DNA of 64,000 nt. Origin: Desmodus rotundus. Lineage: Eukaryota > Chordata > Mammalia > Chiroptera > Phyllostomidae. Below, piece after piece: positions 51,295 through 63,574 of the stretch. The position numbers and the translations under genes were made by a program. The notes under the pieces were generated by a model. The model had not been told where the DNA came from, searched no databases, and saw nothing but the letters and a program-made list of their open reading frames with translations. The stretch lies in contig NC_071387.1 of NCBI RefSeq assembly GCF_022682495.2, positions 147,442,024-147,506,023 on the forward strand. The letters run 5' to 3'. Every line of letters begins with the position of its first letter. The first letter of the stretch is position 1.

Positions 51295-53201
51295 GTCAAT
51301 ACCCAGAAATCAAAGGCATTCCTGTACACCAGCAACGAAACTGCAGAAACAGAAATCAGGAAAAAAATCCCATTCGATATAGCAACAAGAAAAATAAAGT
51401 ACCTAGGAATAAACCTAACCAAGGAGGTAAAAGACCTGTACTCAGAAAACTACACAACACTGAAGAAAGAAATTAAGGAAGATACAAACAAATGGAAGCA
51501 TGTACCATGTTCATGGATTGGAAGAATTAACATCATCAAAATGGCCATCCTACCCAAAGCAATTTATAGATTCAATGCAATCCCTATTAGAGTACCCATG
51601 ACATATTTCACAGATATAGAACAAACATTGCAGAAATTCATATGGAACCATAAACGACCTTGAATAGCAGCAGCAATTTTGAGAAAGAAGGACAAAGCAG
51701 GAGGTATCACAATACCTGATATCAAACTGTATTACAAGGCCACGGTAATCAAAACAGCCTGGTACTGGCATAAAAACAGGCACATAGACCAATGGAACAG
51801 AATAGAGAGCCCAGAAATAAACTCAAATCTATACGATCAATTAATATTTGACAAAGGAGGCAGGAGCATAAAATGGAGCAAAAACAGCCTCTTCAACAGA
51901 TGGTGTTGGGAGATCTGGACAGCTACGTGCAAAAAAATGAAACTGGATCACCAACTTACGCCATACACAAAAATAAACTCAAGATGGATAAAAGACTTAA
52001 ATATAAGCCGTAACACCATAAAAGTCCTTGAGGAAAACATTGGCAGGAAAATCTCAGACATTCCACGCAGCAACATCCTCACAGACACATCCCCTAAAGC
52101 AAGGGACATAAAGGAAAGAATAAACAAATGGGACCTCATCAAAATAAAAAGCTTCTGCATGGCTAAAGAAGACAGCACCAAATTACAAAGAGAACCAACA
52201 ATATGGGAAAACATATTTGCCAATGATACCTCAGACAAGGGCCTGATCTCCAAAATATATAAAGAACTCACACGACTCCACTCCAGGAAGACAAACAACC
52301 CAATTAAAAAATGGGCAAAGGACTTGAACAGACACTTCTCCAAGGAAGACATACAGAAGGCCCAGAGACATATGAAAAGATGCTCAGCATCACTAGCCAT
52401 CAGAGAGATGCAAATTAAAACCACAATGAGGTATCATCTCACACCAGTCAGAATGGCCAACATAAACAAATCCACAAACAAATGTTGGAGAGGATGCGGA
52501 GAAAAGGGAACCCTCGTGCACTGTTGGTGGGAATGCAGACTGGTGAGGCCACTGTGGAAAACAATATGGAATTTCCTCAGAAAACTAAAAATGGAACTGC
52601 CCTTTGACCCAGTAATTCCGCTGCTGGGATTATACCCTAAGAACACTGAAACACCAATCCAAAAGAATCTGTGCACCCCAATGTTCATAGCAGCACAATT
52701 TACAATAGCCAAGTACTGGAAGCAACCGAAGTGCACATCAGCAAACGAGTGGATCCAAAAACTATGGTATATTTACACAATGGAATTCTACGCAGCCGAG
52801 AGAAAGAAGGAGCTTATACCCTTTGCAACAGCATGGATGAAACTGGAGAGCATTATGCTAAGTGAAATAAGCCAGGAAGTGAGGGACAAATACCATATGA
52901 TCTCACCTTTAACTGGAACATAAGCAATAGAAGGAAAAAGCAAACAAAATATAACCAGAGACATTGAAGTTAAGAACAATGTAACAATAGCAAGGGCGGG
53001 CGTGGGGGGTGGGGGCGGGGACAGTGGGTAGAGGGGATTACAGGAGCTACTATAAAGGACACATGAACAAATCCAAGGGGGAGGGTGGAGGTGGGGGAGG
53101 GAGGTGGGTTCACCTGGGGTGGGGTGGAGGGATGGGGAGAAAAGGCATACAACTGTAATTGAATAACAATTAAAAAAAAAAGAAATATGAAAAAGAAAAA
53201 A
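51295..53201 (+). mobile_element. 5'-truncated L1 with 16-bp target-site duplication, nested in L1M
   Basis: It starts within ORF2 and runs to the 3' UTR (polypurine tract GGCGTGGGGGGTGGGGGCGG at about 52998) and an A-rich tail. AAAGATATAAAATTTA occurs at 51279-51294 and 53202-53217. After one in-frame TGA at 51661-51663, an open frame of 414 codons to 52923 encodes the ORF2p C-terminus, with SINRDKEE-type endonuclease text only in the flanking host element. The TGA replaces the arginine codon expected in RPRIA, a probable CpG decay. The reverse transcriptase catalytic motif is lost with the 5' truncation, so this copy cannot mobilise itself. Confidence 0.95.
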
Positions 53202-54451
53202 AAAGATATAAAATTTAAATGGGCAGAATTAAAAAGAAGAAAAGACAAACATACAACTATAGGGATTTTAATACACTTCAGTAGTTACTGAGATAAAGCA
53301 AACTAAAACAAATTCAATAAAGATGTAAAAGATTTGACCAAAACAATGAGCAAGCCAGACACAATGTAGTGCAGTAAGCTATTAAAAATAGGTATTACTT
53401 GTAAGGACACACAGAACACTTACAACAATCTATCTTCTGCTACTCACAGAGGCCCCCAGTTGTCACAGGATGAGAAGCATACAGGTGCCCTCTCTGACCA
53501 TAGTGCAATTAGCTAGAAATAATGTTTTTTAAAAAAATGTAACTGAAAATTGTCAAGTCATTGGAGGTTAACCAAACACTGATAAATAAACCATGACTCA
53601 AAGAAGATATCACAATGAAAACAAAACACATTAGAGATAAAACAATATAAAAAGAGCAAAATGTATAGGATTCAGGTAAAGTTATAAAGGGGATTAAAGC
53701 TTATCATTTATAGTCTTTCATTTTTTTTTATATTGCAAGCTCTTATTAGAAAGTAGAAATGCTGAGAATCAACACTATAGTCATCCATGTTAAGAACTTA
53801 TGGAAAGAAATGTGAATCAAACCTAAGTATAATAGAAGGCAGGAGAAAAGGAGAAAATAAATAAGATATCAACCAAAATTACAATGAAGAAAATTAAAAG
53901 TTAAAAGATGATTTTTGAAAACATTATTCAAATTGATAAACCCCAAGTAAAAATGATTTAAGAAATATCAGAGAGAAATTAAGAGAAAGGAAAAATAAGC
54001 AATATGGATGATGAAAAAGGTTACATATCAAATACTGCAAATATTAACAAAACAATGAAAGAATATTATGAAGATTGTATGCCAACACATACCAAATTTA
54101 GAAAAAATAAAATATCCTAGAAAATGTATTTTATCAAAACTAATATGATGAAATGTAGAAGATAACTACTCTATTATTATTAGAATATTGAATCTATAAT
54201 TAAAAACACATCCATGAGGAAAAATCCACACTATGATAGCTTATCAATGGGTTAAATTAATATTTAAAGAAAAATTACTATGGAATAGAAAAAAGGAAGA
54301 CTTTCCAGATCATTTTATGAAGTTAGAATAACCTTAATATCAATACCTATCATGCATATTAAAAGGAAAAAATTATAGACAACAAAAATATTTACAGTAG
54401 GTGAAAAGGGATTTTTTAATATTGATTCAGGAACATATAAAAATAATAACA

Positions 54452-54660
54452 GCCCTAGCTAGTATGGCTCGGTGGATTGAATGCCAGCCTGCGAACCAAA
54501 GGGTCACCAATTCAAGTTCCAGTCTAGGGCACATGCCTGGATTGCGGGCCAGGTCCCCAGTAGGGGGCGTGCAAGAGGCAAACACACATTGATGTTTCTC
54601 TCCCTTTCTTTTTCCCTTTCCCTCTCTAAAAGTAAATAAATCAAATCTTTTTTTAAAAAA
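54452..54660 (+). mobile_element. VES SINE nested in L1M
   Basis: GCCCTAGCTAGTATGGCTCG head, CCTGCGAACCAAAGGGTCAC, GGTCCCCAGTAGGGGGCG, a T/C tract and TAAATAAATCAAATC tail. Several head mutations. Only a weak AATAAC repeat flanks it. Confidence 0.93.
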
Positions 54661-54842
54661 AGAATAACTTATTATAAAGAGATTATGCTAATTCAAATGT
54701 TCAACATTGGAAAACAATCAATGTGATTCACCTCATTAAAAGAACAAAAGAGAAAAAAACATGTGATCACCTCAATTGATCCAGAAAAAGCATTTAATGT
54801 AATTCAACATCAATTCATATTAATTAAAAATTAACTATTAAA

Positions 54843-56268
54843 CAAGTCCACTGTAATCAAAATAGTCTGATACTGGCATAGGAACAGACACATAGATCAA
54901 TGGAAGAAAACAAAGAGCCCAGAAAGAAACCCAAGTCTCTATGGTCAATTAATATTTGCCAAAGGGGTTAGAAGCATAAAATGAAGTAAAAATAGCCTCT
55001 TCAACAGATGATGTTGGGAGATCTGGACAGCTACGTGCAGAAAAATGAAATTTGAGCACCAACTTACACCATACACAAAAATAAACTCAAGATGGATAAA
55101 AGACTTAAATATACGTCATGACACCATAAAAGTCCTAGAGGAAAACATAGGTAGGAAAATCTCAGATATTCTGCACAGCAATATTTTCACTGATATGTCC
55201 CCTAGAGCAAGGGACACAAAGGAAAGAATAAACAAGTGGGATCTCATCAAAATAAAAAGCTTCTGCATGGCTAAAGAAAAAGGAAAGGAGAACCAACCAT
55301 ATGGGAAAACATATTTGCCAATGATACCTCGGACAAGGGTTTGATCTCCAAAATATATAAAGAACTCACATGACTATACTCCAGGAAGACAAACAATCCA
55401 ATTAAAAAATGGGCAAAGGATCTGAACAAACACCTCTCCAAGGAGGACATACAGAGGGCCCAGAGACATAGGAAAGGATGCTCAGCATCACTAGCCATCA
55501 GAGAGATGCAAATTAAAGCCACAATGAGATACCACTTCACACCAGTCAGAGTGGCCAACATAAATAAATCAACAAACAAGTGCTGGCGGGGTTGTGGAGA
55601 AAAGGGAACCCTAGTGCACTGTTGGTAGGAAGGCAGACTGGTGCAGCCACTGTGGAAAACAGTGTGCAATTTCCTCAAAAAACTAAAAATGGAACTACCT
55701 CTTGACCCAGCAATTCCACTGCTGGAATTATACCCTAAGAATCCTGAACACTAATTCAAAAGAATCTATGCACCTCAATGTTCATAGCAGCACAATTTAC
55801 AATAGCCAAGTACTAGAAGCAGTGTAAGTACCCATCAGTAAATGAGTGGATCCAAAAACTGTGGAATATTTACACAGTGGCATACTATACAGCAGAAAGA
55901 AAGGAGGAGCTCCTATCCTTCATGACAACATGGATGGAACCAGAGAGCATTATGCTAAGTGAAATAAGCCAGGTAGTGAAAGACAAATACCATATTATCT
56001 CACCTATAAGTTGAACCTAACCAACAAAACAAACAAGTAAAATAGAGCCAGATATTGAAATAAAGAACAAACTGACAGTATCCAGAGGTGAGAGGGGATA
56101 ACTGGGGAAAGAAGGGGAAGGATCATCAAGGAACATATATAAAGGACCCATGGGCAAAGCCAAAGGGGGTAGGATTGAGGGTAGGAGATGGGGGTGGGGG
56201 TGGTGGGGAGAGTGGTGGCAGGAAAATGGAGACAACTGTATTTGAATAACAATAAAAAATATTAAAAT
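54843..56268 (+). mobile_element. 5'-truncated L1: ORF2 C-terminus and 3' UTR, nested in L1M
   Basis: ORF2 text starts at CACTGTAATCAAAATAGTCT, with an open frame at 55045-55344. A deletion around 55280 then breaks the frame, and further stops follow. The G-rich 3' UTR ends ACTGTATTTGAATAACAATA. Older than the copy at 51295, judging from its damage. Confidence 0.92.
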
Positions 56269-56790
56269 TTAAAAAACCAATATGGAGATGCTCCTGAGGA
56301 AGAATAAGAAGGGATTATTTATCCTATCAGGTTTTAATTTTTAAGTAATAAAACAATAGAAGGCTTAGAAAATTATATTGGGGAACAGTCTCATAATATG
56401 AATAACAAAAAAAAAACATGAACAGAATAGTAAAGGTACTATCCATAAAGGAAATGTTTGTTAAAATGAAGAAATTTTGTTCATTTAAAAAAAATGAAGA
56501 GGGTAAGGCAAGCCACTCAGTGGTAAGATAATCATTGTGCTTAAAGTTCAGACTTTCTACCAGTGAAAAAGATGACTGACGGTCCAATAGAAGAGTACAG
56601 ACAACGCGAATGACATAATAAGCACTTCACAAGAGGGTATTCAGTGGGCAGTATACATCTGAAGCGGTCCTAAACCTTGTGATTCAACAGGAAACTGAAA
56701 ATTAAACATGCATTATTACCACTATACATCCACAGCATTGGCAATAATAAAAACTGATAATATCAAATGTTGTATGAAGGGGAGCAGAAC

Positions 56791-57255
56791 GTGCTCCCCC
56801 CAAATATGCCACTTTGGCATACTGATTATTTTGAATTAAAGTTACTTGAGAACCAAGTGGCTCAAGGACACTCTTACTGTCCTACGCCCTCCTGAAAGCA
56901 AGAAATAAAACTCCTACGTGAAAGGTACAATGTACCAGAGGGTAAAAGACATTCTTATCACTAGAAATAGGGAATTCAGGACCAAGAAGCCTGCATAAAC
57001 AAGCGCTTCTTCACTATTTACTACCCCAAGTCCAAACTCCTTTGTCTTGTCAGTTTGTCACAAATTTAGTGTTTCCTTGTATGAAAGGTATAAATCTGAC
57101 TGCTTTAGTCACTTCCCTAAGTCTCACATTTTTAGGGGCTCCCATACATACAAAATTAATTTTTCTCCTATGAATCTGTCTTGGTTAATTTAATTAAGAG
57201 GTCCCACAAAGAATCTAGAAGGGATGAAGTGACAATTTTTCTGCTCCCTACATAA
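56791..57255 (+). mobile_element. Solo LTR nested in L1M
   Basis: TGCTCCCCCCAAATATGCCA begins and CTGCTCCCTACA ends an LTR-like unit. CAGAAC flanks it at 56785-56790 and 57256-57261, and the host L1 text (GGGGAGCAGAAC then ATGTAGCTCAATAGG) rejoins cleanly there. An AATAAA lies near 56905 and TATAAAT near 57089. Exact TG and CA borders are uncertain, and the family is not named. No viral coding sequence is present. Confidence 0.7.
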
Positions 57256-57653
57256 CAGAACATGTAGCTCAATAGGAATTCTAATCAACTACTTCATAGG
57301 ATCAATAGAAATACAACTTAGTACCACTTTGGAAAACATTTTAAATATTTACTTAAACATAATGTTGCCCTTGGGTCAACCAATTCCATTCCTAGGCATA
57401 TATCCAAAAAGAAATGCATGCCCATGTGTACCAAAAACATTTGCAAGACTATGCATAGCAACATCATTTATTCTAGTTATCAATTAGAAACAATCCAAGT
57501 ATCAATCAACAGTAGGCTAGGTAAATAGTGATAAATCCTTATGGGATACTATCAATCTGAAAAACACAACTACATAAAATAACACTGATGAATTTCAAAA
57601 ACTTGGTGCTGAGCGAGAGGTGCCAGCCACAAAATGGTATGCAGTATGTTATC

Positions 57654-57702
57654 CTTTTTTTCTTTTTTTAACTTTTATTGTTCAAGTAGTTTTCTGTTTA
57701 TA
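57654..57702 (-). mobile_element. Tiny antisense L1 3' end
   Basis: The T tract and ACTTTTATTGTTCAAGTAG correspond to the reversed last bases of an L1 3' UTR. Only about 45 bp. Confidence 0.55.
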
Positions 57703-58207
57703 CTTAAAAAATAAGTCATGAAATAGAATATTGTTATTATCATTAGCAATGATTAAGAATAATGAATATTCTATTACTTATAATGTTAACCCTGAAAACA
57801 GAAGAGGATTCTTAGGCCCTGTCATATGCTGTTCTACAAACATTCTTTACCCCACTGTGCATGGCTGTCAGGAATGCTCATTGTGTAGCTTATGATTTAA
57901 GAGCAAAAGAATGGGCTACTTGGTTCACAAGGCATTTAAGCTGAAGGTCCTCAGGCTTGCTTTCCTACGTTGATATGATCCGCACTTGTGTCAGTGTCAG
58001 AACTGCAACCAAAATACATCTGAGTGTCTAAAGTCTGTTAAGGAAGAAGCAGCGTTACTCCTTGATCTGCATGCTTTTGTAAAGCTAAGTAAATTCCGGT
58101 TTGCATAAGCCTAATTGCGTGTCATGAATTTGATTTGCAGCTCAAACTTAAAGCCCTCCAGTGGCCTTGCAGATTGGGAGTTTGAGACACGTGTTCGCTT
58201 TGTGGTA
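57703..58207. other. Intergenic, nothing recognised
   Basis: No repeat or gene is recognised. Confidence 0.4.
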
Positions 58208-58707
58208 CAGTAGTTCCTCTTATCCACGGAAGATAAGTTCCAAGACCCCCAGTGGGTGCCTGAACCTGTGAATAATACTAAACTGTATACACTGTATGCT
58301 TTTTTCCTATACATGCATAATTTTCACCTAAAGGAAGGATGTTACGACTTCTCTTTGGCAATCTGACTGCCAGCCTCATACCTTGTTCTTTGGGGCCACT
58401 ATTAAGTCAAACAAGGGCTACTTGAACACAGAACTGCAACTCCGTGAGAGCTGGTCTGATGAGCAAGACGACGACTGAGGAAGTAACGGGCAGAGAGCAC
58501 ATACAGCGCGGAATGCTGACAGAGGGATGATTCACATCCCGGTGGAAGGAAGCAGGCAGCGCAAGATTTCATCTTGATACTCAGAACGGCACACAATTTA
58601 AGACGTGAATTGTTTATTTCTGAAATTTTCCATTATTTTCAGACTGTGGTTGACTGCAGTTAACCGAAACCAGGGAGAACAAAACAGCGGATAAGGGAGG
58701 ACTACTG
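58208..58707. mobile_element. Tigger (pogo-type) DNA transposon, near complete
   Basis: Terminal inverted repeats CAGTAGTTCCTCTTATCC and GGATAAGGGAGGACTACTG bound a 500-bp non-autonomous element. A TA precedes the left end, but the right TA is mutated. The interior shares CACATCCCGGTGGAAGGAAG-type and GAAATTTTCCATTATTTTCA tracts with the copy at 37259. The remaining frames are not transposase. Confidence 0.9.
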
Positions 58708-59690
58708 GAATGTATTCATTTGTGGACTTTCTTATTTGTGTTTTTACCTTAAAGAAAAAGTTTCAGAAAACTGACCAGCCTGCACCTTCTGTCTTTAATC
58801 TTCATTTCCATGTGGTGTTCTCTGATCACCATAATGGAACACAGATATGTGTGTACATGCATGCAGGCATATATGTATGTGTGCACGTGTGTGTGTGCTC
58901 TGCCTCCTCTGCTTATAATAGTAAGTCTTTGTAGTTCCTGAGAGATTGACCCTTGAATTTGTACATACAGATTTATATAGTTTCTGGCTCTCTCCCAAAT
59001 TCTGTTTTTTGGGGAGTTTTATATTCCCTGTGTCCATACCCATTCTATAACTTAGCCACATTTTCAGCTTTTTGTTACAGAGTTTTTGTTGCTTGGTGGT
59101 CAGTTTTCCACAATGAAGCATTTTATTAATTCACAGGAGTTACAAAACATTGAAAAGATCACGTAGGCTGAGTTGAACAGGTGATGCAAGGTGGTTGGCC
59201 AGGGCCACTCACTCTGTTACAAACCACCTGTGCACACCAGCCTTAAAGTACAAGCCGTCCTAAGCCATGCCCCTGCACGGTTTGAAACTTCTACATGCAG
59301 TGAATATGGCTGCCTAACGAATCATAACACTGATTGCAAATCCACAAATGCCAGTAGTCTAGACAGTTATTTTCCAGTTTTTATCTCCCCTAAACAAGTG
59401 TAAGCCACTTGAGATGAGCTTTGTTCCCAGTAAGCACTGAATAATTTTAACAAAATAAAATGAGTAAAAATGGAATCTGCCTATTTATTTTTCACTAATT
59501 CTGCCACATCAAGAATTCTCCTAGGACAAACAAAAGCTTAGAGATCCTTAGGTGTAGAATGGTCATATATCCTGAGTCACACAGGACGGGCTCGGTTTAT
59601 GTTTTTGTGCCATGTAATTATGAACAGTATCTATTTTACTTTAAAAATTCCCACTTTGTGCACAAGTATAAATGATTACTCTACTGCAAG
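58708..59690. other. Intergenic with TG-rich tract
   Basis: A TATGTGTGCACGTGTGTGTG tract lies at about 58848-58900. Otherwise nothing is recognised. Confidence 0.45.
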
Positions 59691-60055
59691 AAATTTTTTT
59701 GTATCTGCTAACTATAGCCACAATATTGTGTAACAACCACACAACGTCAGTGGCCTACAGAAGGAAGTATTTGTTTAGTTCACAAGTCTGGGCACTGGCT
59801 GCCGTTCAGCTAAGTTAAGCCAGGGCAGAGCCTTTCACGTCTCTCTCATCGTCCTGCTCAGACTCAGTGGTTAACAGGCATCTCCCCATGATGACAGTAG
59901 AGAGCAAGACCAAAGGCGTAACACTTCCCAAGCTTTTCATAGTGTCACACCCACTAACATTCCACTGACTAAAGCACATCACATAGGAATTTTAAGTTAA
60001 GGGATAGAAGAACATCTTTTGTGGAAGGAGCTGCCAAATTATATGGCAAAGAACC
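59691..60055 (+). mobile_element. Ancient interspersed repeat, family not named
   Basis: Has the familiar order of an old mammalian repeat (GTAACAACCACACAACGTCA, CACAAGTCTGGGCACTGGCT, GAGAGCAAGACCAAAGGCGT, then AGTGTCACACCCACTAACAT). I cannot assign the family with confidence. Confidence 0.45.
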
Positions 60056-63044
60056 TGAAAACAGGGGGGATGCAATCAACTAGAGCTCTTTAAATGGCAA
60101 ATAATTACCACCATCTTTGAGAAATCGGTGAATGAGACCTCCTATATTGCAAGCTAGCAAGATGATTTTTCTGGTCACATTACACTCCGGTGTCATTCCT
60201 AGAACCACGTGAGAGGAACTTTATTACAAGTTCAAGCTATCTCACTAACAAAACATTTAAGGCCAATAGATAAGAGTGACGACAGAAGTGGACAGGGTGA
60301 TGTTTTTCTGTGAGAATCCTGTTTCTAATTCTGTATTCTGATTGCACAAGAGTAGAATAAGAAGTCTCTAAACTACGTGCAAGCCCATTTTTCCCTCTGA
60401 TGTCTGTTACAGAGCATTCAGTTTCCGTTCAGCCTGTCAGTAGACAGGCAATAGAAACAGACAGAAGCCACTGAGCACAGCCTGAGCTGGACAAACATGT
60501 TTTCTTAGCAGCAAAACAGAATTGGACAGAGTTAATGAACTTCTAAGCTGAATTAACCATGTTTTATTGATAATTGAGGAAAATCCCATTCATCTTACTG
60601 AAACATTTCATCAGGATCCTGTGCCCTACATTCCAGGTTTAAGGAGCTAGATTTATACTATCTCCCTGTCCCTACCTGCTCTATGATTCTTACTTGGTCC
60701 TTCAAGTGGGACACTGTGCAATAGGAAGGGGTCTCTCTAGCAGGAGCTACCATCTCTTGCTCCTCTTATTTCCTATCTACAACAAAAGTGAAAGGATGGG
60801 TGTACATCCAAGATGATGTCAATTTCCAAGGCTCTGAAAAATTAAATAAGTACATAATAGCTCTCCTAGCTGATCATTCTAGCTCAACAGACAGAAGCAA
60901 TTATCCATCAGTTCAAATTGGATTGGATGGCTGGAACACAGCACTTGAACTGGCTGATGAGTAATCAAGTTGAGTTCTAACATTACGTTGATGTGAGATG
61001 TGAGGTCACTGGGCTTCCATTTTCTGATCTGTACCGGATTGTACGGAACAGCTGTTATGATTCTTTCCAATCACCTCTGAATTTGTGGAGTGTGTGATAA
61101 ATGCACGATGCAGTGCCAAGTGTGGATGCTCTGAATCCCTGGGAAATAAGCACCCAGCCAGTACAGTATCCTGGACAAGGAGAGAGGTACTAATATTTCT
61201 TAAAAGGAACATTCTCTTCCTTTTCATCCTCTTTCCACAAATTAATTTCCTAAACAAATCATACAGCTCTCCAATTAGAGACTTGTTGTTTCCTGTTATG
61301 AAGGTCAAAATACTAGCTCATCTTCACCTGCACCACTCCTGTGGGGAGCTGGAGACTATACAACGAGGAATGGATACAAGGTCAACAACAGAAATACGAA
61401 TGCTGCAAGTGTAAATCCTCTGCTCTCCACTTCAGCATGATTCATTAACTCCAACATCAGTGGAACTGGACATCACATTAAGGTTGAGAATGCAAAGATG
61501 AATAAAGAAAGAGAGAAAATTCTTTCAAAGAGTACAGAATTCAACAGGCAGATAAGCTCACAAATAGAGACCAGTCAGTGACAGCAGAGTCAAACATGTT
61601 ACAGAGATTCCTGCACAGGCCATGGAGGTCCGAACAGGAGGCCTAACTGCAAATGACTTTTCAAGTACTGATTAACTCCTATATCGAGTTCTGCTTTACA
61701 GAGACTTGGACGTCGATTATTTTATTCCCCAATGTGCTATGATAAAGATACGATGCTTTTACTACCAGCCTTCTCCTTTTGTGGAAAAAGAAACAGAGAT
61801 TTAATACCTTGCTTTTAGACATTATGAGAATTATACAGGTACAATACTGTACTGCAAAAAGAAATCTATAAAGACCCATGTAACCTTTAAACTAGTAACC
61901 CCACACCCGAGAATTTACCTGAGTTGACCTTTTTGCATGGACTGTATAATATCCTGAGTTAAGTGTGTTTTTAGCCAAAATTCCTACACCTTAAGAGTAA
62001 AATTTGTAATGATAATTAGATTGATGACTCGATTATAGAAATACCTTTGATTGCTTAAAAAAGACAATTATATAAATTATGTTATTTCTCTTCTAAAACC
62101 ATAAAATAGACCATTAAAAACATTTTTCAACAAAGGTAAACAAAGGATTACCCATCATTAATAAATGTTGTGCTAATAAAAATAACAAACATAAACATGT
62201 ATTAAACAAAACTTTGTATTCCCTAGCTTATTTTATCACTTACATTCAATTTAGAACAAAAAAATGAAGCTAAGACTTCTTCCAACCTATTTTAGCTAAG
62301 ACTGCTTTCCAACCTATATATATATTTTCCCCAACTTTTTAAATGTATTTTTTCAAAATCTCTAAAAGTCTGTCTTCCTGATACTTCACACAGGAGGCGA
62401 TCAAAGAGTTTGATTACTGACCTTTCCCATACAGTTAATTTCTTCCCGTGTATACCTTGCCTCCCTGCTAGAGATTTTAAAAATAACTTGTAAAATCTTT
62501 GAGAGAAAACCCACATCTTAAGAGAAAAAGCAAAACATTATGTTCCTCATATAAATGATACCATGCTAAGAAAACTGCAAGAAATACATTAAATATATTC
62601 ATGTTTGATGTCACAGATTTAAGAATACCCCAGAGTAAAGGAAAAATTGCTTTGCAATATACACAAGTATGCCCTGCTTTAAGTAAATCTGTGTATATAA
62701 AGTGATGGTTTGCATTACATTGATATTCTCCATTTGAAAAGGAAACTTCCTGACATCACCGAAGTGTTGCTATACGGTAGGTAGTTAGACACTGCACAGA
62801 TTAGGAGAGGTCAAAAATTGTGGTGAGGTTAAGATAAAGGCCACATATTAATCAATCAGTAAAAAAGATAAACATTCTCTAAAATTACAATGTAAGTCAG
62901 TAAGAAAATGTTACCAATTTACAAACACAGACATATACACATAGAAAGAACTTACTTTAACCCAAATTTTTAGGCCTTTATCCACTACATAAAGTGACTC
63001 TCAACTTTGTCTTACTGAGTATTTTTCAGTAGTTTCACAATTTT
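60056..63044. other. Intergenic, mostly unassigned
   Basis: Bases 61440-61690 look like an ancient MIR/L2-type repeat (GCAAAGATGAATAAAGAAAG). A small imperfect hairpin lies at 60421-60458. Frames at 61006-61414 on both strands have no known motif. Confidence 0.4.
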
Positions 63045-63275
63045 ATTATTATTTATTTCAATTTATTAACTCTTTATTTATGCCACACATAGTACCAGGC
63101 ACCTTATGTATCATTGGATTTTAATTTTCTCAATTCTCATTATAACAGAAGAGAAAATAATCACAGGTTAATTGATGTATCCAAAATGACATAGTTAGTA
63201 ACAGGTAGAGCTGGGATTTGAATTCAGGCATAACTAATTCTAAACAGTCTGTCATTTTCACCACACTGTAGAACT
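63045..63275 (+). mobile_element. MIR SINE
   Basis: AGTACCAGGCACCTTATGTA, AAATGACATAGTTAGTAACA, GGTAGAGCTGGGATTTGAAT and TCAGGCATAACTAATTCTAA match the MIR body and tail. Confidence 0.85.
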
Positions 63276-63279
63276 CCTA

Positions 63280-63514
63280 TGTGCATACGCATGTATGTGT
63301 GAATGAATGCACGCATGCATGTGTGAGTGTGTGCATACATGCATGTGTGTATATGCATGCATACACATGTATGTGTGAATGTATGTATGCATGCATGTGT
63401 GAGTGTGTGCATGCATGCGTGTGTGAATGTGTGTATGCATACATATGTATGTGTGCATGCATGTATGTGTGAGTATATGTATGCATGCATGCATGTATAT
63501 GTGCACTTGCATGT
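63280..63514. repeat. Complex TG/CATG microsatellite, about 235 bp
   Basis: Alternating purine-pyrimidine tract of interleaved GTGTGA, TGTATG and GCATGCAT units, with units such as GTATGCATGCATGTGTGAGT repeated several times. All six reading frames stay open because the unit lacks stops; these frames encode only MHACTHTH-type repeats and are not genes. Confidence 0.92.
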
Positions 63515-63574
63515 TTTCCCTTTATTTCTCTCATCGCAGATTAAAACTTTAGATAACTGAAATTATTTCTTATC

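Larger units (their letters stand above)
48590..57660 (+). mobile_element. One ancient L1M split into seven blocks by nested insertions
   Basis: Host blocks in order: 48590-48933, 49312-50584, 51162-51294, 53218-54451, 54661-54842, 56269-56784 and 57262-57660. They follow L1 order from the 5' region through ORF2 endonuclease (51165-51290 and onward from 53218), reverse transcriptase (54661-54842) and C-terminal text to the 3' end. Across the mariner at 50585 the host text runs on without loss. Across the young L1 at 51295 it runs on after a 16-bp duplication. Across the LTR at 56791 it runs on after CAGAAC. All blocks are full of stops. The left border is approximate. Confidence 0.75.

Noticed and set aside
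51948..52736. Minus-strand frames of 158 and 100 codons
   Set aside because: They are antisense shadows of the L1 ORF2 frame at 51679-52923. The same hydrophobic text recurs opposite every L1 copy in the window.
63224..63560. Overlapping His/Cys-rich frames on both strands
   Set aside because: By-product of a stop-free microsatellite unit; open in several frames at once.
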